Shown piece after piece: positions 1-9,117 of a stretch of 16,546 nucleotides of DNA (positions are counted from its first letter, which is position 1; each line of letters starts with the position of its first letter). The position numbers were made by a program, and so were the translations under genes. A model generated the notes under the pieces. That model did no database searches, was not told the origin of the DNA, and saw only the letters and a program-made list of their open reading frames with translations. The stretch is from Chitinophagaceae bacterium (GTDB lineage Bacteria > Bacteroidota > Bacteroidia > Chitinophagales > Chitinophagaceae): contig CANEWV010000007.1 of the NCBI GenBank assembly GCA_947442905.1, positions 1 to 16,546 on the forward strand, given 5' to 3'.

Positions 1-2061
1 AATAGGTCTTATGATGCTTGGGTGTTAGAACAAGTGGCGCTTGCAACAAAGCTATATCAGCTAAATGGAACTTTAGAAATACTTGGAGCACATAAAAATG
101 ACACGGCTATTAGTGAGGTTGCAAAAGCAAAAGAAAATATAGTAGCCGCGCTAGATCCAAGTTGCAAAACATTGATTGAAAACTGGCCATCTGTTGTAGA
201 AAAATACAGCGCCGATTTTTTAACGTATACTATTAGGGATAAAAATATTTCTATTCCACTTACCACAACATCACTGAGTGGTAGTAAAATTGCAAAAGTA
301 ATGCTGCCTACTTATACAGACATTGGTAGTATTTTAAAATGGCAGTTACAAGAAAACGTACCCGGAAAATTTCCATACACAGCTGGTGTATTTGAACTTA
401 AAAGAGAAGGCGAAGATCCTACCCGCATGTTTGCTGGTGAAGGTTGTCCGGAAAGAACCAATAGAAGATTTCATTACGTTTCTGTAGATCAACCCGCAAT
501 ACGTTTATCAACGGCGTTTGACAGTGTTACATTATATGGCGAAGACCCTGCAACACGTCCGGATATTTTTGGAAAAATTGGTAATAGTGGTGTAAATATT
601 GCCACTATCGATGATGCCAAAAAATTATACAGTGGCTTTGATTTGTGCGATCCAAAAACATCAGTGAGTATGACCATTAATGGTCCAGCTCCTATTATTT
701 TGGCCTTTTTTATGCATGCTGCTATTGATCAACTTTGTGAAAAATGGATTACATCTAATAATGCGCAGGATCTTATTCAAAAAGCATTTCAAAATAAATA
801 TGGTGCTATCGCAGCTCCTCAATATGCGGTGTCAGATAGTGGCGATACACTTCCTGAAGGTAATAATGGACTAGGCCTTAAACTGCTTGGATTAAGTGGC
901 GACGAAGTACTTCCTCCGGATGTGTATGCAACCATAAAAGCACAAGCGCTGTCAAGTGTGCGCGGCACGGTGCAGGCAGATATTTTAAAGGAAGACCAGG
1001 CTCAAAATACTTGTATTTTTTCTACCGAGTTTGCACTTAAATTAATGGGTGATGTACAATCTTATTTTATCACGCATCAAGTACAAAATTTTTACAGTGT
1101 AAGTATTAGCGGATATCATATTGCAGAAGCGGGTGCCAATCCAATTACACAACTTGCATTTACGCTCGCCAATGGATTTACCTATGTTGAATATTATTTA
1201 AGTAGGGGCATGCATATCGATGATTTTGCGCCTAACTTATCTTTTTTCTTTAGCAACGGCATGGATCCCGAATACAGTGTAATTGGTAGAGTTGCCAGAA
1301 GAATTTGGGCCAAAGCCATTAAATTAAAATACAAAGGAAACGAGCGTTCTCAAAAATTAAAATACCATATTCAAACAAGTGGCAGAAGCTTGCACGCGCA
1401 AGAAATTGATTTTAATGATATCAGAACAACGCTGCAAGCACTTTACGCAATCTATGATAACTGTAATAGTTTGCACACCAACGCTTACGATGAAGCCATT
1501 ACAACCCCTACCGAGGAAAGTGTGAGAAGAGCGATGGCCATTCAATTAATTATCAATAAAGAACTGGGTGCTGCCAAAACAGAAAACTTTATTCAGGGCA
1601 GTTTTGCCATTGAAGCCTTAACAGATTTGGTGGAAGAAGCGGTATTAATTGAGTTTGAAAAAATTAGTGAAAGAGGTGGTGTGCTAGGTGCTATGGAACG
1701 AATGTACCAGCGTAATAAAATTCAGGAAGAGAGCATGTACTACGAAACGCTGAAACATACTGGTGAACTCCCAATTGTTGGCGTGAATAGTTTTTTAAAT
1801 AAAAAAGGAAGTCCTACCATTTTACCTACCGAAGTGATACGTTCTACGACGATCGAAAAGGAAAGACAAATTGACAATTTACATGCTTTTTGGAAACGCA
1901 ATGAAGAAGTGTCGCCCGTTAAAATTGCGGCCTTAAAAAAGGCAGCTATTGCTGGCGAAAACTTATTTGAATCACTAATGGAAGCTGTTAAATATTGTTC
2001 TTTGGGTCAAATTACCGAAGCTTTATATGAAGTGGGTGGTCAGTATAGAAGAAATATGTAA
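1..2061 (+). CDS. icmF: Fused isobutyryl-CoA mutase, C-terminal mutase part (partial, 5' end outside window)
   Basis: This is the substrate-binding part of the adenosylcobalamin-dependent mutase that interconverts isobutyryl-CoA and n-butyryl-CoA in the cytoplasm. The reading frame is open to base 1 and 687 codons ending in TAA are visible. A GTG at 22 is internal, not a start. IcmF proteins are about 1,100 residues, with a B12-binding domain and a MeaI-type G domain first, so that part lies to the left. Visible motifs are RMFAGEG at window codons 142-148, [17 protein letters not shown] around codons 321-337, and [12 protein letters not shown], the cofactor-facing histidine loop. Phe144 and Gln335 sit where methylmalonyl-CoA mutase has Tyr and Arg, which is the isobutyryl-type pair. 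An insertion of roughly 70 residues between the two, compared with methylmalonyl-CoA mutase, fits IcmF. A closely related acyl-CoA mutase is the main alternative. Confidence 0.93.
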   Translation, partial: NRSYDAWVLEQVALATKLYQLNGTLEILGAHKNDTAISEVAKAKENIVAALDPSCKTLIENWPSVVEKYSADFLTYTIRDKNISIPLTTTSLSGSKIAKVMLPTYTDIGSILKWQLQENVPGKFPYTAGVFELKREGEDPTRMFAGEGCPERTNRRFHYVSVDQPAIRLSTAFDSVTLYGEDPATRPDIFGKIGNSGVNIATIDDAKKLYSGFDLCDPKTSVSMTINGPAPIILAFFMHAAIDQLCEKWITSNNAQDLIQKAFQNKYGAIAAPQYAVSDSGDTLPEGNNGLGLKLLGLSGDEVLPPDVYATIKAQALSSVRGTVQADILKEDQAQNTCIFSTEFALKLMGDVQSYFITHQVQNFYSVSISGYHIAEAGANPITQLAFTLANGFTYVEYYLSRGMHIDDFAPNLSFFFSNGMDPEYSVIGRVARRIWAKAIKLKYKGNERSQKLKYHIQTSGRSLHAQEIDFNDIRTTLQALYAIYDNCNSLHTNAYDEAITTPTEESVRRAMAIQLIINKELGAAKTENFIQGSFAIEALTDLVEEAVLIEFEKISERGGVLGAMERMYQRNKIQEESMYYETLKHTGELPIVGVNSFLNKKGSPTILPTEVIRSTTIEKERQIDNLHAFWKRNEEVSPVKIAALKKAAIAGENLFESLMEAVKYCSLGQITEALYEVGGQYRRNM

Positions 2062-2080
2062 CTACCATTATTTTATTTAA

Positions 2081-2104
2081 TTTAGTGGCCTAAACTACTT
2101 TTTT
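2081..2104 (+). terminator. Weak candidate terminator after icmF
   Basis: A 5-bp stem (TTTAG, loop TGGC, CTAAA at 2081-2094) is followed by six T residues at 2099-2104. The stem is short and A+T-rich, so this is only a candidate. It occupies most of the 45-base gap before the next gene. Confidence 0.25.
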
Positions 2105-2106
2105 GT

Positions 2107-2697
2107 ATGCGTTTCATGCTTATTCGTACACTCTTTTTTGCGCTAGCACTTATCCCAACTGTATTAATGGCGCAGGGTCGTCGAATAGATACCACCATGA
2201 AAGTGGGAAAGGCTGGCTTTCGAATTAACTGCTACAATAAATCTTCTGAGAAAAATCCAATCACCATTTACCCGGTTGGTTTTGAAAGTGAAGCGCGCGA
2301 TTTTAGTTTTGAATTGAAAGGCGTTTTATTGGGTACAGAAGTAGATGATTTAAATAAAGATGGTTTTCCTGATTTACTATTATACGTTGCGAGTTCCGAC
2401 TCATTAAATAAAAGTTCGGTAATTGCTATTAGTTCTCAAGAAAATAAATCGGTAGCACCTATCGTTTTTCCAGACATACTCGATGATCCTAGGTTACGCG
2501 ATGGTTATAAAGGCGCAGATAAGTATATGCTTTTAGAAGGTGTTTTAATGCGTACCTATCCTTTGTATGAAAAAGATGCAAGCGGTGTTCAACAACCAAC
2601 TGGTAAAATGCGCCGATTGATGTACCGTGTAGCACCAGGAGAACAAGGCACTTTAAAATTTGTAGTGGCGCGGTTTTACGACTTTCAAAAAAAGTAA
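2107..2697 (+). CDS. Small secreted protein with FG-GAP/EF-hand-like calcium loop; possibly PliI-like
   Basis: I do not recognise this 196-residue protein firmly. The N-terminus is a signal peptide: a basic start, a hydrophobic stretch to about residue 20, then MAQG as a likely cleavage site, so the product should be exported to the periplasm or beyond. Residues 79-92 contain Asp81-x-Asn83-x-Asp85-Gly86-x-x-Asp89 followed by LLLY. That is the calcium-binding loop layout of FG-GAP/VCBS repeats, here in a single copy. The same layout, one acidic DxNxDG loop leading into a hydrophobic strand inside a small exported protein, recalls PliI-type inhibitors of invertebrate lysozyme, but I cannot confirm this by alignment. 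Met4 (base 2116) is an alternative start and also gives a complete signal peptide. The stop is 2 bases from the stop of the convergent porZ gene. Confidence 0.75.
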   Translation: MRFMLIRTLFFALALIPTVLMAQGRRIDTTMKVGKAGFRINCYNKSSEKNPITIYPVGFESEARDFSFELKGVLLGTEVDDLNKDGFPDLLLYVASSDSLNKSSVIAISSQENKSVAPIVFPDILDDPRLRDGYKGADKYMLLEGVLMRTYPLYEKDASGVQQPTGKMRRLMYRVAPGEQGTLKFVVARFYDFQKK

Positions 2698-2699
2698 TT

Positions 2700-4949
2700 T
2701 TACCTTCCCTGAACTATCGTAATTTTTGTTGCGATCTTTTCGGTGCCACTATCGTCTCTGCAAATAACCAAGTAAATCCCACTGGCTACTTTTAGGCCAT
2801 TTGTATTTTTACCATCCCAAATAGCTTGTCCACCTAGTGCTCTTGTTTGATATACAAGCGCTCCATATAAGTTGGTAATTTTTACGAGTGCATTATTGGT
2901 TAGGCCTCTAATAGCTATGCTGCCATTATATCCTGGCGGAACTGGATTTGGAAACACAAGCACTTTTTGTTGTGCAGTTACTGCTTCTGTAGCCGTGCTT
3001 CTAAAACTGCAAAGCCCATTATTTGTAGCTATAAAAACTTCACCGGTTAGGGGGTCAATAGATATTTTAGAAATATCATTACCAGGCAAAGGACTATTGT
3101 TTGTTGAAAATCTATAAATAACTTTTTCTCCAGTGGCACTAATAAGCCAAACGCCATTTTTGGTACCCACCCATTTTCTATCGGCACCATCTACGGCAAT
3201 GGTTTGTACATTTTCATCTTTAAATAAAAGTCCTGCAAATCTGTCTTGCTGCACAACAGGTAATAGTGCGTCACAACCTGCTGGCGTAAAAATGTTTTCG
3301 GTACACTGAATAATACCAATGCCTCTATCAGTACCTACCCATATAAATCCATTTTTATCTTTTGCAGTGCAGTTTACTTGGTTGCTGGGTAAATTACCAA
3401 TACCCGTTCCTGCTTTATATTGTTTCCACTTATCATCTGCACTAGTAGTTAAAGAACTTCCAGGGTTGTAAACAAGTAGCCCATTTGCATTTGTGGTAGC
3501 ACACCAAATTTGTCCTAGATCATCTATTTCAAGTGCACCCGCATCTGTTAAACCATAAGGGTTTGTAAATCCGGTCCATTTGCCATCCGGTTGATAAACA
3601 TGGAGTGAAATAGATGTGCCTCCGTTGCTTACCCAACTATTTCCTTTGGTATCAGCAGCTACACCAGTTGTAAAACAGGTGTTGTTTGCTGCACCCTTAA
3701 GGCTACTATTACGTGCGTCAAAAATTTGAACTTTGTTGTTTTGCCATTTTGCCACACCCATTTGTGCGGTACTGAGCCAAATGCTATTGTCTAGATGATT
3801 GATTGCAATAGACTGAACCCCTGTAACACTATCTAACCCTTTTTGTGGTTGCCATTTACCATTTTCTAAAATAGCCCATCCTTTTTTTGTATTTGATGCA
3901 ACTAATACGCCTGTACTTGTGGCTAGCATTGCCTTGGTGATTTGCCCAACTGGTCCACCCGGAATAATTTTTACAAAACTACTTGTGCTCGGGTCTAATT
4001 TAATAAGGCCCGTTACACTGTCACTGATCCAAATGATTCCATTTGAAAAAATACAGGCAGTAGGGTTTATGAATATAGCAGGTTGTTCAAAAATAAGTCC
4101 AGTTGCATTACCCATGGTTAATTGGTGCACGCGTGCTTTGCTTGTTTGCTTATCCGTTGTTGCTATGGTAATTTTTTGTTCATTAAACTGCCAGGACTTT
4201 ATTTGTTCCGATGCTTTATAAAATAAAGTAGTGTTAGCAGTAGTAGACTGAATAAGTAATAGGCTATCATTTTTTTCAATGATTAAACCAGTAGGCGTAC
4301 TACTTATTTTTTTTACGTGTATGTTATTTGCTGCGTTATAAAAAACAGTCCAAGATTTCGCGTCCGCAATATTTGTATTTGTTATAGCCGTGGTATAAAT
4401 GCCATTAGCTGTAGCTGCATACCAATTGCCCAAGCTTTTGGTAAGTGAAAAAACGTCTAATGCACTTCCATTAGAACCTAATATCCAACTTTCTTTTATT
4501 TCGTATTTTAGTAAGTCTATCACTACAATACCTAAGTTGGTGCTTAGGTAGGCCATTCCTTTATCCGTGTATATCGAATTGATTTTTTGAATGCGACTTG
4601 TTCTTACAAGGTCATAGATGTTTTTTACAAGACCACCCTTTATAACATCCATATTATTATTGGCATAAGCAACCACCAGTTGCTCCGTTTCATTATCCCA
4701 ACAAATATTAGCGATCGAGGCTTCTGATAAGCCTGTTAACTTATTAAAGTATTCGAACTGACCCGCATTGTTGGTGCTAAAAATAGCCTCCGGAGTAGCC
4801 GTATAAATTTTATCTCCTTGTACGACGGCTAATGTCCCAGCATAACTATGGTGCACACGCCAGCTTCCAATAGGAGGTGCTTGGGCAAATGCATGAAATG
4901 TAAACATCCAACAGCCAATAAAAAATAGACTCCGCTTTAGCAGTAACAT
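2700..4949 (-). CDS. porZ: PorZ-like type IX secretion system beta-propeller protein
   Basis: This 749-residue exported protein has the PorZ layout: a signal peptide (residues 1 to about 22, ending AFAQ), two consecutive beta-propeller regions (about 25-330 and 330-640) and a C-terminal domain (663-749). The propeller blades show two-component-regulator-propeller motifs such as IWVGTDRGIGII and KWVGTKNGVWLI. The opening pattern (GSWRVHHSY, KLTGLSEASIANICWD, LGIVVIDL) is the part I recognise as PorZ. The C-terminal domain has FPNP near its start, then IWDGKNTNG, ASGIYLV and a final KITIV, the pattern of a type A sorting domain. In Porphyromonas gingivalis, PorZ is on the cell surface and works with the PorU sortase in attaching cargo to anionic LPS. 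The gene lies 23 bases after the response regulator gene and is probably cotranscribed with it. A generic propeller protein with a sorting domain is the alternative. Confidence 0.85.
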   Translation of the reverse strand: MLLLKRSLFFIGCWMFTFHAFAQAPPIGSWRVHHSYAGTLAVVQGDKIYTATPEAIFSTNNAGQFEYFNKLTGLSEASIANICWDNETEQLVVAYANNNMDVIKGGLVKNIYDLVRTSRIQKINSIYTDKGMAYLSTNLGIVVIDLLKYEIKESWILGSNGSALDVFSLTKSLGNWYAATANGIYTTAITNTNIADAKSWTVFYNAANNIHVKKISSTPTGLIIEKNDSLLLIQSTTANTTLFYKASEQIKSWQFNEQKITIATTDKQTSKARVHQLTMGNATGLIFEQPAIFINPTACIFSNGIIWISDSVTGLIKLDPSTSSFVKIIPGGPVGQITKAMLATSTGVLVASNTKKGWAILENGKWQPQKGLDSVTGVQSIAINHLDNSIWLSTAQMGVAKWQNNKVQIFDARNSSLKGAANNTCFTTGVAADTKGNSWVSNGGTSISLHVYQPDGKWTGFTNPYGLTDAGALEIDDLGQIWCATTNANGLLVYNPGSSLTTSADDKWKQYKAGTGIGNLPSNQVNCTAKDKNGFIWVGTDRGIGIIQCTENIFTPAGCDALLPVVQQDRFAGLLFKDENVQTIAVDGADRKWVGTKNGVWLISATGEKVIYRFSTNNSPLPGNDISKISIDPLTGEVFIATNNGLCSFRSTATEAVTAQQKVLVFPNPVPPGYNGSIAIRGLTNNALVKITNLYGALVYQTRALGGQAIWDGKNTNGLKVASGIYLVICRDDSGTEKIATKITIVQGR

Positions 4950-4972
4950 GCATTAAAAATAATCCATAAAAA

Positions 4973-5623
4973 CTATAGTACTGCCAAGTTATTTTTGATG
5001 GCAAATAATGCGAGGCCCACCCTGGTTTTAACGTCTAGCTTTCTAAATAAATGATCCCGGTAGGTATCTACCGTGCGTGGACTGATAAACATGATGTCGG
5101 CAATTTCTTTGTAGGTTTTGTCGGTGCAAACCCAGCCCATAAAGGCTTTTTCCTTGTCAGTTAATTGATTGACTTGATCCTGTTGTTTTTTTAATGCCGA
5201 TTCGTCACCAATATAATGGATGAGTTTATCAGAAACCATATCGTTGCTAAAATAACCGTACTTTTTTATTTCGTTGAAGGCGGTAAACAGTAGCATGGGT
5301 TCCGAATTTTTTAATAAATAACCATGACATCCATTTTTTAGCATTTGAATGATGGCATAATCATTCTCATACATGCTGAGTGCAATGATTTTTGTATCGG
5401 GTAAATTTTGTCGAATCCACTGTGCTGTTTGATACCCGTCCATTTCTGGCATATTTATATCTAACAGTACAATGCTTGGGGCCTTGTTTTTTTTGAGGGA
5501 CTCGATAAATAAAAGGCCGTTGCCCGCTTCAATGGTTACTTTATAACCCTTAAATCCAGCAATCATATTGGCAAGTCCAGCCCGCATGAGGCGGTGATCA
5601 TCTACAATTGCAATGGATATCAT
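4973..5623 (-). CDS. NarL/LuxR-type response regulator (orphan)
   Basis: This is a cytoplasmic two-component transcription factor. Numbering here counts from a GTG at 5632; the ATG at 5623 (residue 4) is preferred because it places ISIAIVDDH directly at the N-terminus, as is usual in this family. The receiver domain (about 4-125) has the acidic pair Asp11/Asp12, the phosphoacceptor Asp58 in LLDINMPEMDG, Ser86 at the switch position and Lys108 in LLKN, so all residues needed for phosphorylation are present. A LuxR/GerE helix-turn-helix occupies about residues 157-216 (LTDKEKAFMGW, YKEIADIMFISPRTVDTY). No histidine kinase gene is adjacent. It lies 48 bases after the GH3 fusion gene and 23 bases before porZ on the same strand. 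Its targets cannot be read from the sequence. Confidence 0.93.
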   Translation of the reverse strand: MISIAIVDDHRLMRAGLANMIAGFKGYKVTIEAGNGLLFIESLKKNKAPSIVLLDINMPEMDGYQTAQWIRQNLPDTKIIALSMYENDYAIIQMLKNGCHGYLLKNSEPMLLFTAFNEIKKYGYFSNDMVSDKLIHYIGDESALKKQQDQVNQLTDKEKAFMGWVCTDKTYKEIADIMFISPRTVDTYRDHLFRKLDVKTRVGLALFAIKNNLAVL

Positions 5624-5671
5624 GAGCGCCACGCACTTTAATAATAGTGCTTGACAGTAAGGTAGCTTATT

Positions 5672-8575
5672 TTATTGAATTGCGCTGTAGATGGCTTCTT
5701 GAATATTAGGTCTAACATTTAGTCTACCAAATTTGGTATTGTTTCTTGTTGGAGAAACCCGGCTAGATAAAAAGACATATACCAGTTGCTTGGTTGGGTC
5801 TACCCAAACGCAAGTGCCGGTAAATCCAGTGTGGCCGTATGTTTCAGGAGCTACGCTTTTAGAAGGGTAGGCTTCTTTTCTTGTAGCATTGTCTTTTTCA
5901 GGTTTGTCAAATCCTAAACCTCTTCTAGAAATATCAGAACTGTATGCGGTAAATTTTTGAATGGTCGTTTTTTTCAAATAACGCTTGCCGTTTAGTACAC
6001 CTCCATTTAATAGCATTTGATAGAGCTTGGCTAAATCATAAGCATTGCTAAATAAACCGGCATGTCCAGCCACGCCACCAAACATCGCAGCACCCTCATC
6101 ATGAACATCTCCATGGGTTTGTTGTGCTCTAAAATGAGCTTCTACCTCGGTAGGTATGATTTTGCTTAACGGCATTTTTGCAGTAGGCAAAAAACCTGTG
6201 CTATGCATCTCAAGTGGTGTATAAAACTGATTTGCTACATAGGCGTCTAAGCCCATACCCGTAACAGACTCCACTACTTTTCCCAAAAAAATAAAATCGT
6301 TATCGCTGTATACATATTTACCAGCGGTAGGTGTGCTACTAGATAGTATACGCGCATACATGCTGTCCTGCCAGTCTTTTCTGAGGTATACATTTTCTGC
6401 TACACGTACTGGAAATTGTGGTGTAGCGGTTGTTGAAAAATATTTGGGAGATGGTTTATTGGTAGCAGGATCCAGCACTTCTTTGTAAAAAGTAATGAAA
6501 GGAACAAGTCCTGCTTGGTGTAACAAAAGGTCTGATATTTTAATCGATGCTTTGTCTGATCCGCGCACCCATGGAATATAATCGCCAATGGTTTTATGCA
6601 GTTTTACTTTTTTGGTTTCAACAAGTTTCATGATGGCTACAGTCGTAGCAGATATTTTAGTAACAGACGCTAAATCAAATACCATATCTGTTTGCATCGG
6701 AACATTGTTATTATAGTTGGTGGTGCCAAAAGCTTTATTGTAAACCACTTTACCATTTTTGGCCACTAATACTACACAACCCGGAATGGCCGCACTGTCA
6801 ATGGCTGCTTTGGCAATGCTATCAATTTTTTGAAGCCCAGCACTACTCATGCCTACTTCTTCTGGAACGGCTGTATTAAAATAACTAGCCGTTTCGATAC
6901 CGCTACCAAAACTAAAATTATCGCAAACGGTAACGGGTAATTTTCCTTCTGGCTGGGTAATACCTTGTAATAATTGTACGCCCGCTTTTTGAGTGATTTC
7001 GTCATCTTCATAACAAACCACTACATTATTGGCGCCACATAAATTTGCTACTGCATAAGGATTTCCAAAACAAAAATTAATGGTATTAGCGCCTTGCACT
7101 TTTGATAGTAAACCAAGTGCTGCATCAGAAATACCAAAATTATTGGCAGGCTTTCTGCTAAAATTATGCATCCCAACAACAACAGCGTCGTAGCCACTTG
7201 TTAATTTGGCAATGCTATCTGCTTTAGTGGTGCTATCTGAAAAATTAAAGAGTACAATATCTGCTCCATAGGTTTCTTTGATACTTGTTGCGAAACTATT
7301 TTCTTTACTAGTGCCAATACCTATATACAATGTTTTTGTATTTTTTGATTGTAACGGTAATAATTTTTTATTCTCAAGTTTTAAAACTGTCAATGCTTTT
7401 TTAGCAAGGATTTCTTTTAGCTCGTTGGTAGAAGCGTTTAGGTCCGCAGCTAAATTAGTAGTATCGATGGGTTGTAAACGGTCGAGCCCTAAATTATATT
7501 TAGCGCGCAATACTTTTTTAACTCTTTGGTTAAGGTCTTCCCAGCTTAACTTTCCGATGGCAATAGCTTCTTTTACTTTTTCAATACTACCTTCAATATC
7601 TCCAGGTAAGCAAAGCATATCGTTACCAGCAATTAAAGACATTACAGAAGCTTCACCTTTAGGAAAAAACTTTGAAACGCCTTTCATTTCAAGTGCATCA
7701 GTAAACGTAATACCGTTGTAGCCAAGTTCATTGCGTAATAAATTTTGAACAGCAATGGCAGATAATGAAGTTGGTAAATTGGTGGTGGTATCTAATGCAG
7801 GAATAGACAAATGCGCCATCATCACACTACCAACGCCGGCTTTAATCATTTCTTTAAAAGGATATAATTCTAAAGAGTCAAGTGAACCTCTAGTTTTATA
7901 AATGATAGGTAAATCATAATGTGAGTCTACGGCAACATCACCGTGTCCAGGAAAATGTTTAGCACATGCCATTACATTTACATCCTGCATACCGCGCATA
8001 TAAGCAACACCGTACTGCGATACTTTATATTTGTCTTCGCCAAAACTTCTATCATTGATTACCGGATTTTTTGGATTGTTGTTGATGTCAACATCCGGCG
8101 CATAATTAATTTGTATGCCAAGGCGCTTGCACTGCTCACCTACAATACGGCCAAATTGATAAATTAAATTGGCGTCATTTACAGCGCCCATCATAAGTTG
8201 ACGTGGAAAATTGATAACACTGTCGAGTCGCATACCTAAACCCCACTCACCATCAATGGCAATCATAAGTGGCGTTTTAGCAAGTGATTGATACGCATTG
8301 GTGAGCGTAGCTTGTCTGATAGGGCCACCCTGAAAAAAACACAAACCACCCACATTAAATTTGGTCACTAAATCTGTAACTTCTTTTACATGCGCTTCAC
8401 CCAAATTGCTATGTGCTCTTACAATCATGAGTTGTGCAATGCGCTCTTCGGGCGTTAATTTATTGAACTGTGCATTTACCCAGGCTTCAGATGCTTCTGA
8501 TTTTTCAGAAAAACGCTGCGCTTTACTAGAAAGTATCGAGCATCCTAAAAGTGTAATGAGTAAGAATTTTTTCAT
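5672..8575 (-). CDS. GH3 beta-N-acetylhexosaminidase (NagZ-like) fused to a beta-lactamase-family serine hydrolase
   Basis: Two enzymes are joined in one exported chain of 967 residues. The start at 8575 is chosen because MKKFLLITLLGCSILSSKAQ is a clean signal peptide; the longer frame from 8635 would begin inside a terminator. Residues about 30-380 are a GH3 domain of the NagZ type: Lys206-His207-FPGHGD, then Asp217-Ser-His219, the acid/base dyad loop of beta-N-acetylglucosaminidases, and Asp293 in FTDALEM as the expected nucleophile. Residues about 400-570 resemble a GH3 C-terminal domain. Residues about 580-967 are a class C beta-lactamase/esterase fold with Ser637-V-T-Lys640 (SxxK), Tyr756-Ser-Asp758 at the YxN position and His915-Thr-Gly917 in place of KTG. 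Asp758 and His915 differ from true AmpC enzymes and suggest a peptidase or esterase rather than a beta-lactamase. Action on periplasmic amino sugars or peptidoglycan pieces is inferred. Confidence 0.92.
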   Translation of the reverse strand: MKKFLLITLLGCSILSSKAQRFSEKSEASEAWVNAQFNKLTPEERIAQLMIVRAHSNLGEAHVKEVTDLVTKFNVGGLCFFQGGPIRQATLTNAYQSLAKTPLMIAIDGEWGLGMRLDSVINFPRQLMMGAVNDANLIYQFGRIVGEQCKRLGIQINYAPDVDINNNPKNPVINDRSFGEDKYKVSQYGVAYMRGMQDVNVMACAKHFPGHGDVAVDSHYDLPIIYKTRGSLDSLELYPFKEMIKAGVGSVMMAHLSIPALDTTTNLPTSLSAIAVQNLLRNELGYNGITFTDALEMKGVSKFFPKGEASVMSLIAGNDMLCLPGDIEGSIEKVKEAIAIGKLSWEDLNQRVKKVLRAKYNLGLDRLQPIDTTNLAADLNASTNELKEILAKKALTVLKLENKKLLPLQSKNTKTLYIGIGTSKENSFATSIKETYGADIVLFNFSDSTTKADSIAKLTSGYDAVVVGMHNFSRKPANNFGISDAALGLLSKVQGANTINFCFGNPYAVANLCGANNVVVCYEDDEITQKAGVQLLQGITQPEGKLPVTVCDNFSFGSGIETASYFNTAVPEEVGMSSAGLQKIDSIAKAAIDSAAIPGCVVLVAKNGKVVYNKAFGTTNYNNNVPMQTDMVFDLASVTKISATTVAIMKLVETKKVKLHKTIGDYIPWVRGSDKASIKISDLLLHQAGLVPFITFYKEVLDPATNKPSPKYFSTTATPQFPVRVAENVYLRKDWQDSMYARILSSSTPTAGKYVYSDNDFIFLGKVVESVTGMGLDAYVANQFYTPLEMHSTGFLPTAKMPLSKIIPTEVEAHFRAQQTHGDVHDEGAAMFGGVAGHAGLFSNAYDLAKLYQMLLNGGVLNGKRYLKKTTIQKFTAYSSDISRRGLGFDKPEKDNATRKEAYPSKSVAPETYGHTGFTGTCVWVDPTKQLVYVFLSSRVSPTRNNTKFGRLNVRPNIQEAIYSAIQ

Positions 8576-8633
8576 GATGGTAAATTGAGTGTCACAATGT
8601 AAGATTTCTCTTAGTTTATTGGAAGCTATGGGC

Positions 8634-8670
8634 AAAAAAAAGTCGCAAGAGACAAGCTTTTGCGACTTTT
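8634..8670 (-). terminator. Rho-independent terminator of the DUF5606 gene
   Basis: There is a perfect 11-bp inverted repeat: AAAAGTCGCAA at 8638-8648 and TTGCGACTTTT at 8660-8670, with an 11-base loop. Read leftward, the stem is followed by an unbroken T run (complement of the A run 8634-8640). It lies 18 bases after the DUF5606 stop codon and before the GH3 fusion gene, so those two leftward genes are probably separate transcripts. Confidence 0.85.
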
Positions 8671-8687
8671 ATATACGTTCTCTTAAA

Positions 8688-9098
8688 TTATGCTTCTGTT
8701 TCTTCTTCAGGCTCTTCAGATAATTTGATTTCGATGTTATTGGCTTTTAAAATGCTAAACCATTTTACCATCTTTTTCATATCACTAGGATACACACGGT
8801 CAAAATCCATATCGGCATATACTTTTTTAAAGTAAGCAACAATAGCTGCTGGGTCTTTTTCGGAAGGAAGGGCTTCTTTAGAAGCTAACATCGTTTGAAA
8901 AAGCTCCACCAAATTGATATTGTCACGAACGGTATACACTTCAATACTTTCTAAATGAGAAAAGTTGTGTACTCTGCTGCTTACAAATTTTGTGGTTTGA
9001 TCTTCTAAAGACTTAACGATAGCGCCATCTGTCTTGCTGGCAACCATTTCAAATAGACCACTAAGGCCAGAGATTGATACTAAATTACTGTACTCCAT
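8688..9098 (-). CDS. DUF5606 domain protein
   Basis: This short protein of 136 residues has no signal peptide or membrane segment and so should be cytoplasmic. The N-terminal half (about residues 5-55) has the pattern I associate with DUF5606: LVSISGLSGLFEMV, then a strand with IVKSL, then HLESIEVYTVRDNINLVELF. The C-terminal half (about 75-125) is mostly helical, and the tail is very acidic (SEEPEEETEA). The family is known to me as conserved but uncharacterised in Bacteroidota, so no function is proposed. The ATG at 9098 follows a -7-like element (9118-9125). The gene is transcribed as its own unit, ending at the hairpin at 8638-8670. Confidence 0.85.
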   Translation of the reverse strand: MEYSNLVSISGLSGLFEMVASKTDGAIVKSLEDQTTKFVSSRVHNFSHLESIEVYTVRDNINLVELFQTMLASKEALPSEKDPAAIVAYFKKVYADMDFDRVYPSDMKKMVKWFSILKANNIEIKLSEEPEEETEA

Positions 9099-9117
9099 AT
9101 GCTTTGTTTACGTTGTG

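Noticed and set aside
22..24. GTG at 22 as the start of a 679-residue stand-alone mutase.
   Set aside because: The frame is open upstream to base 1 and the sequence matches the internal part of fused IcmF proteins, so the gene is cut by the window edge.
5624..5632. GTG start at 5632 for the response regulator.
   Set aside because: The ATG at 5623 gives the usual receiver-domain N-terminus and needs no rare start codon.
7278..7721. A 147-residue open frame on the plus strand.
   Set aside because: It lies wholly opposite the GH3 coding sequence, has no recognisable domain and looks like a shadow frame.
8576..8635. Twenty-residue N-terminal extension of the GH3 fusion, from an ATG at 8635.
   Set aside because: It would hide the signal peptide inside the chain and begin within the terminator T run. 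The ATG at 8575 is the better start.
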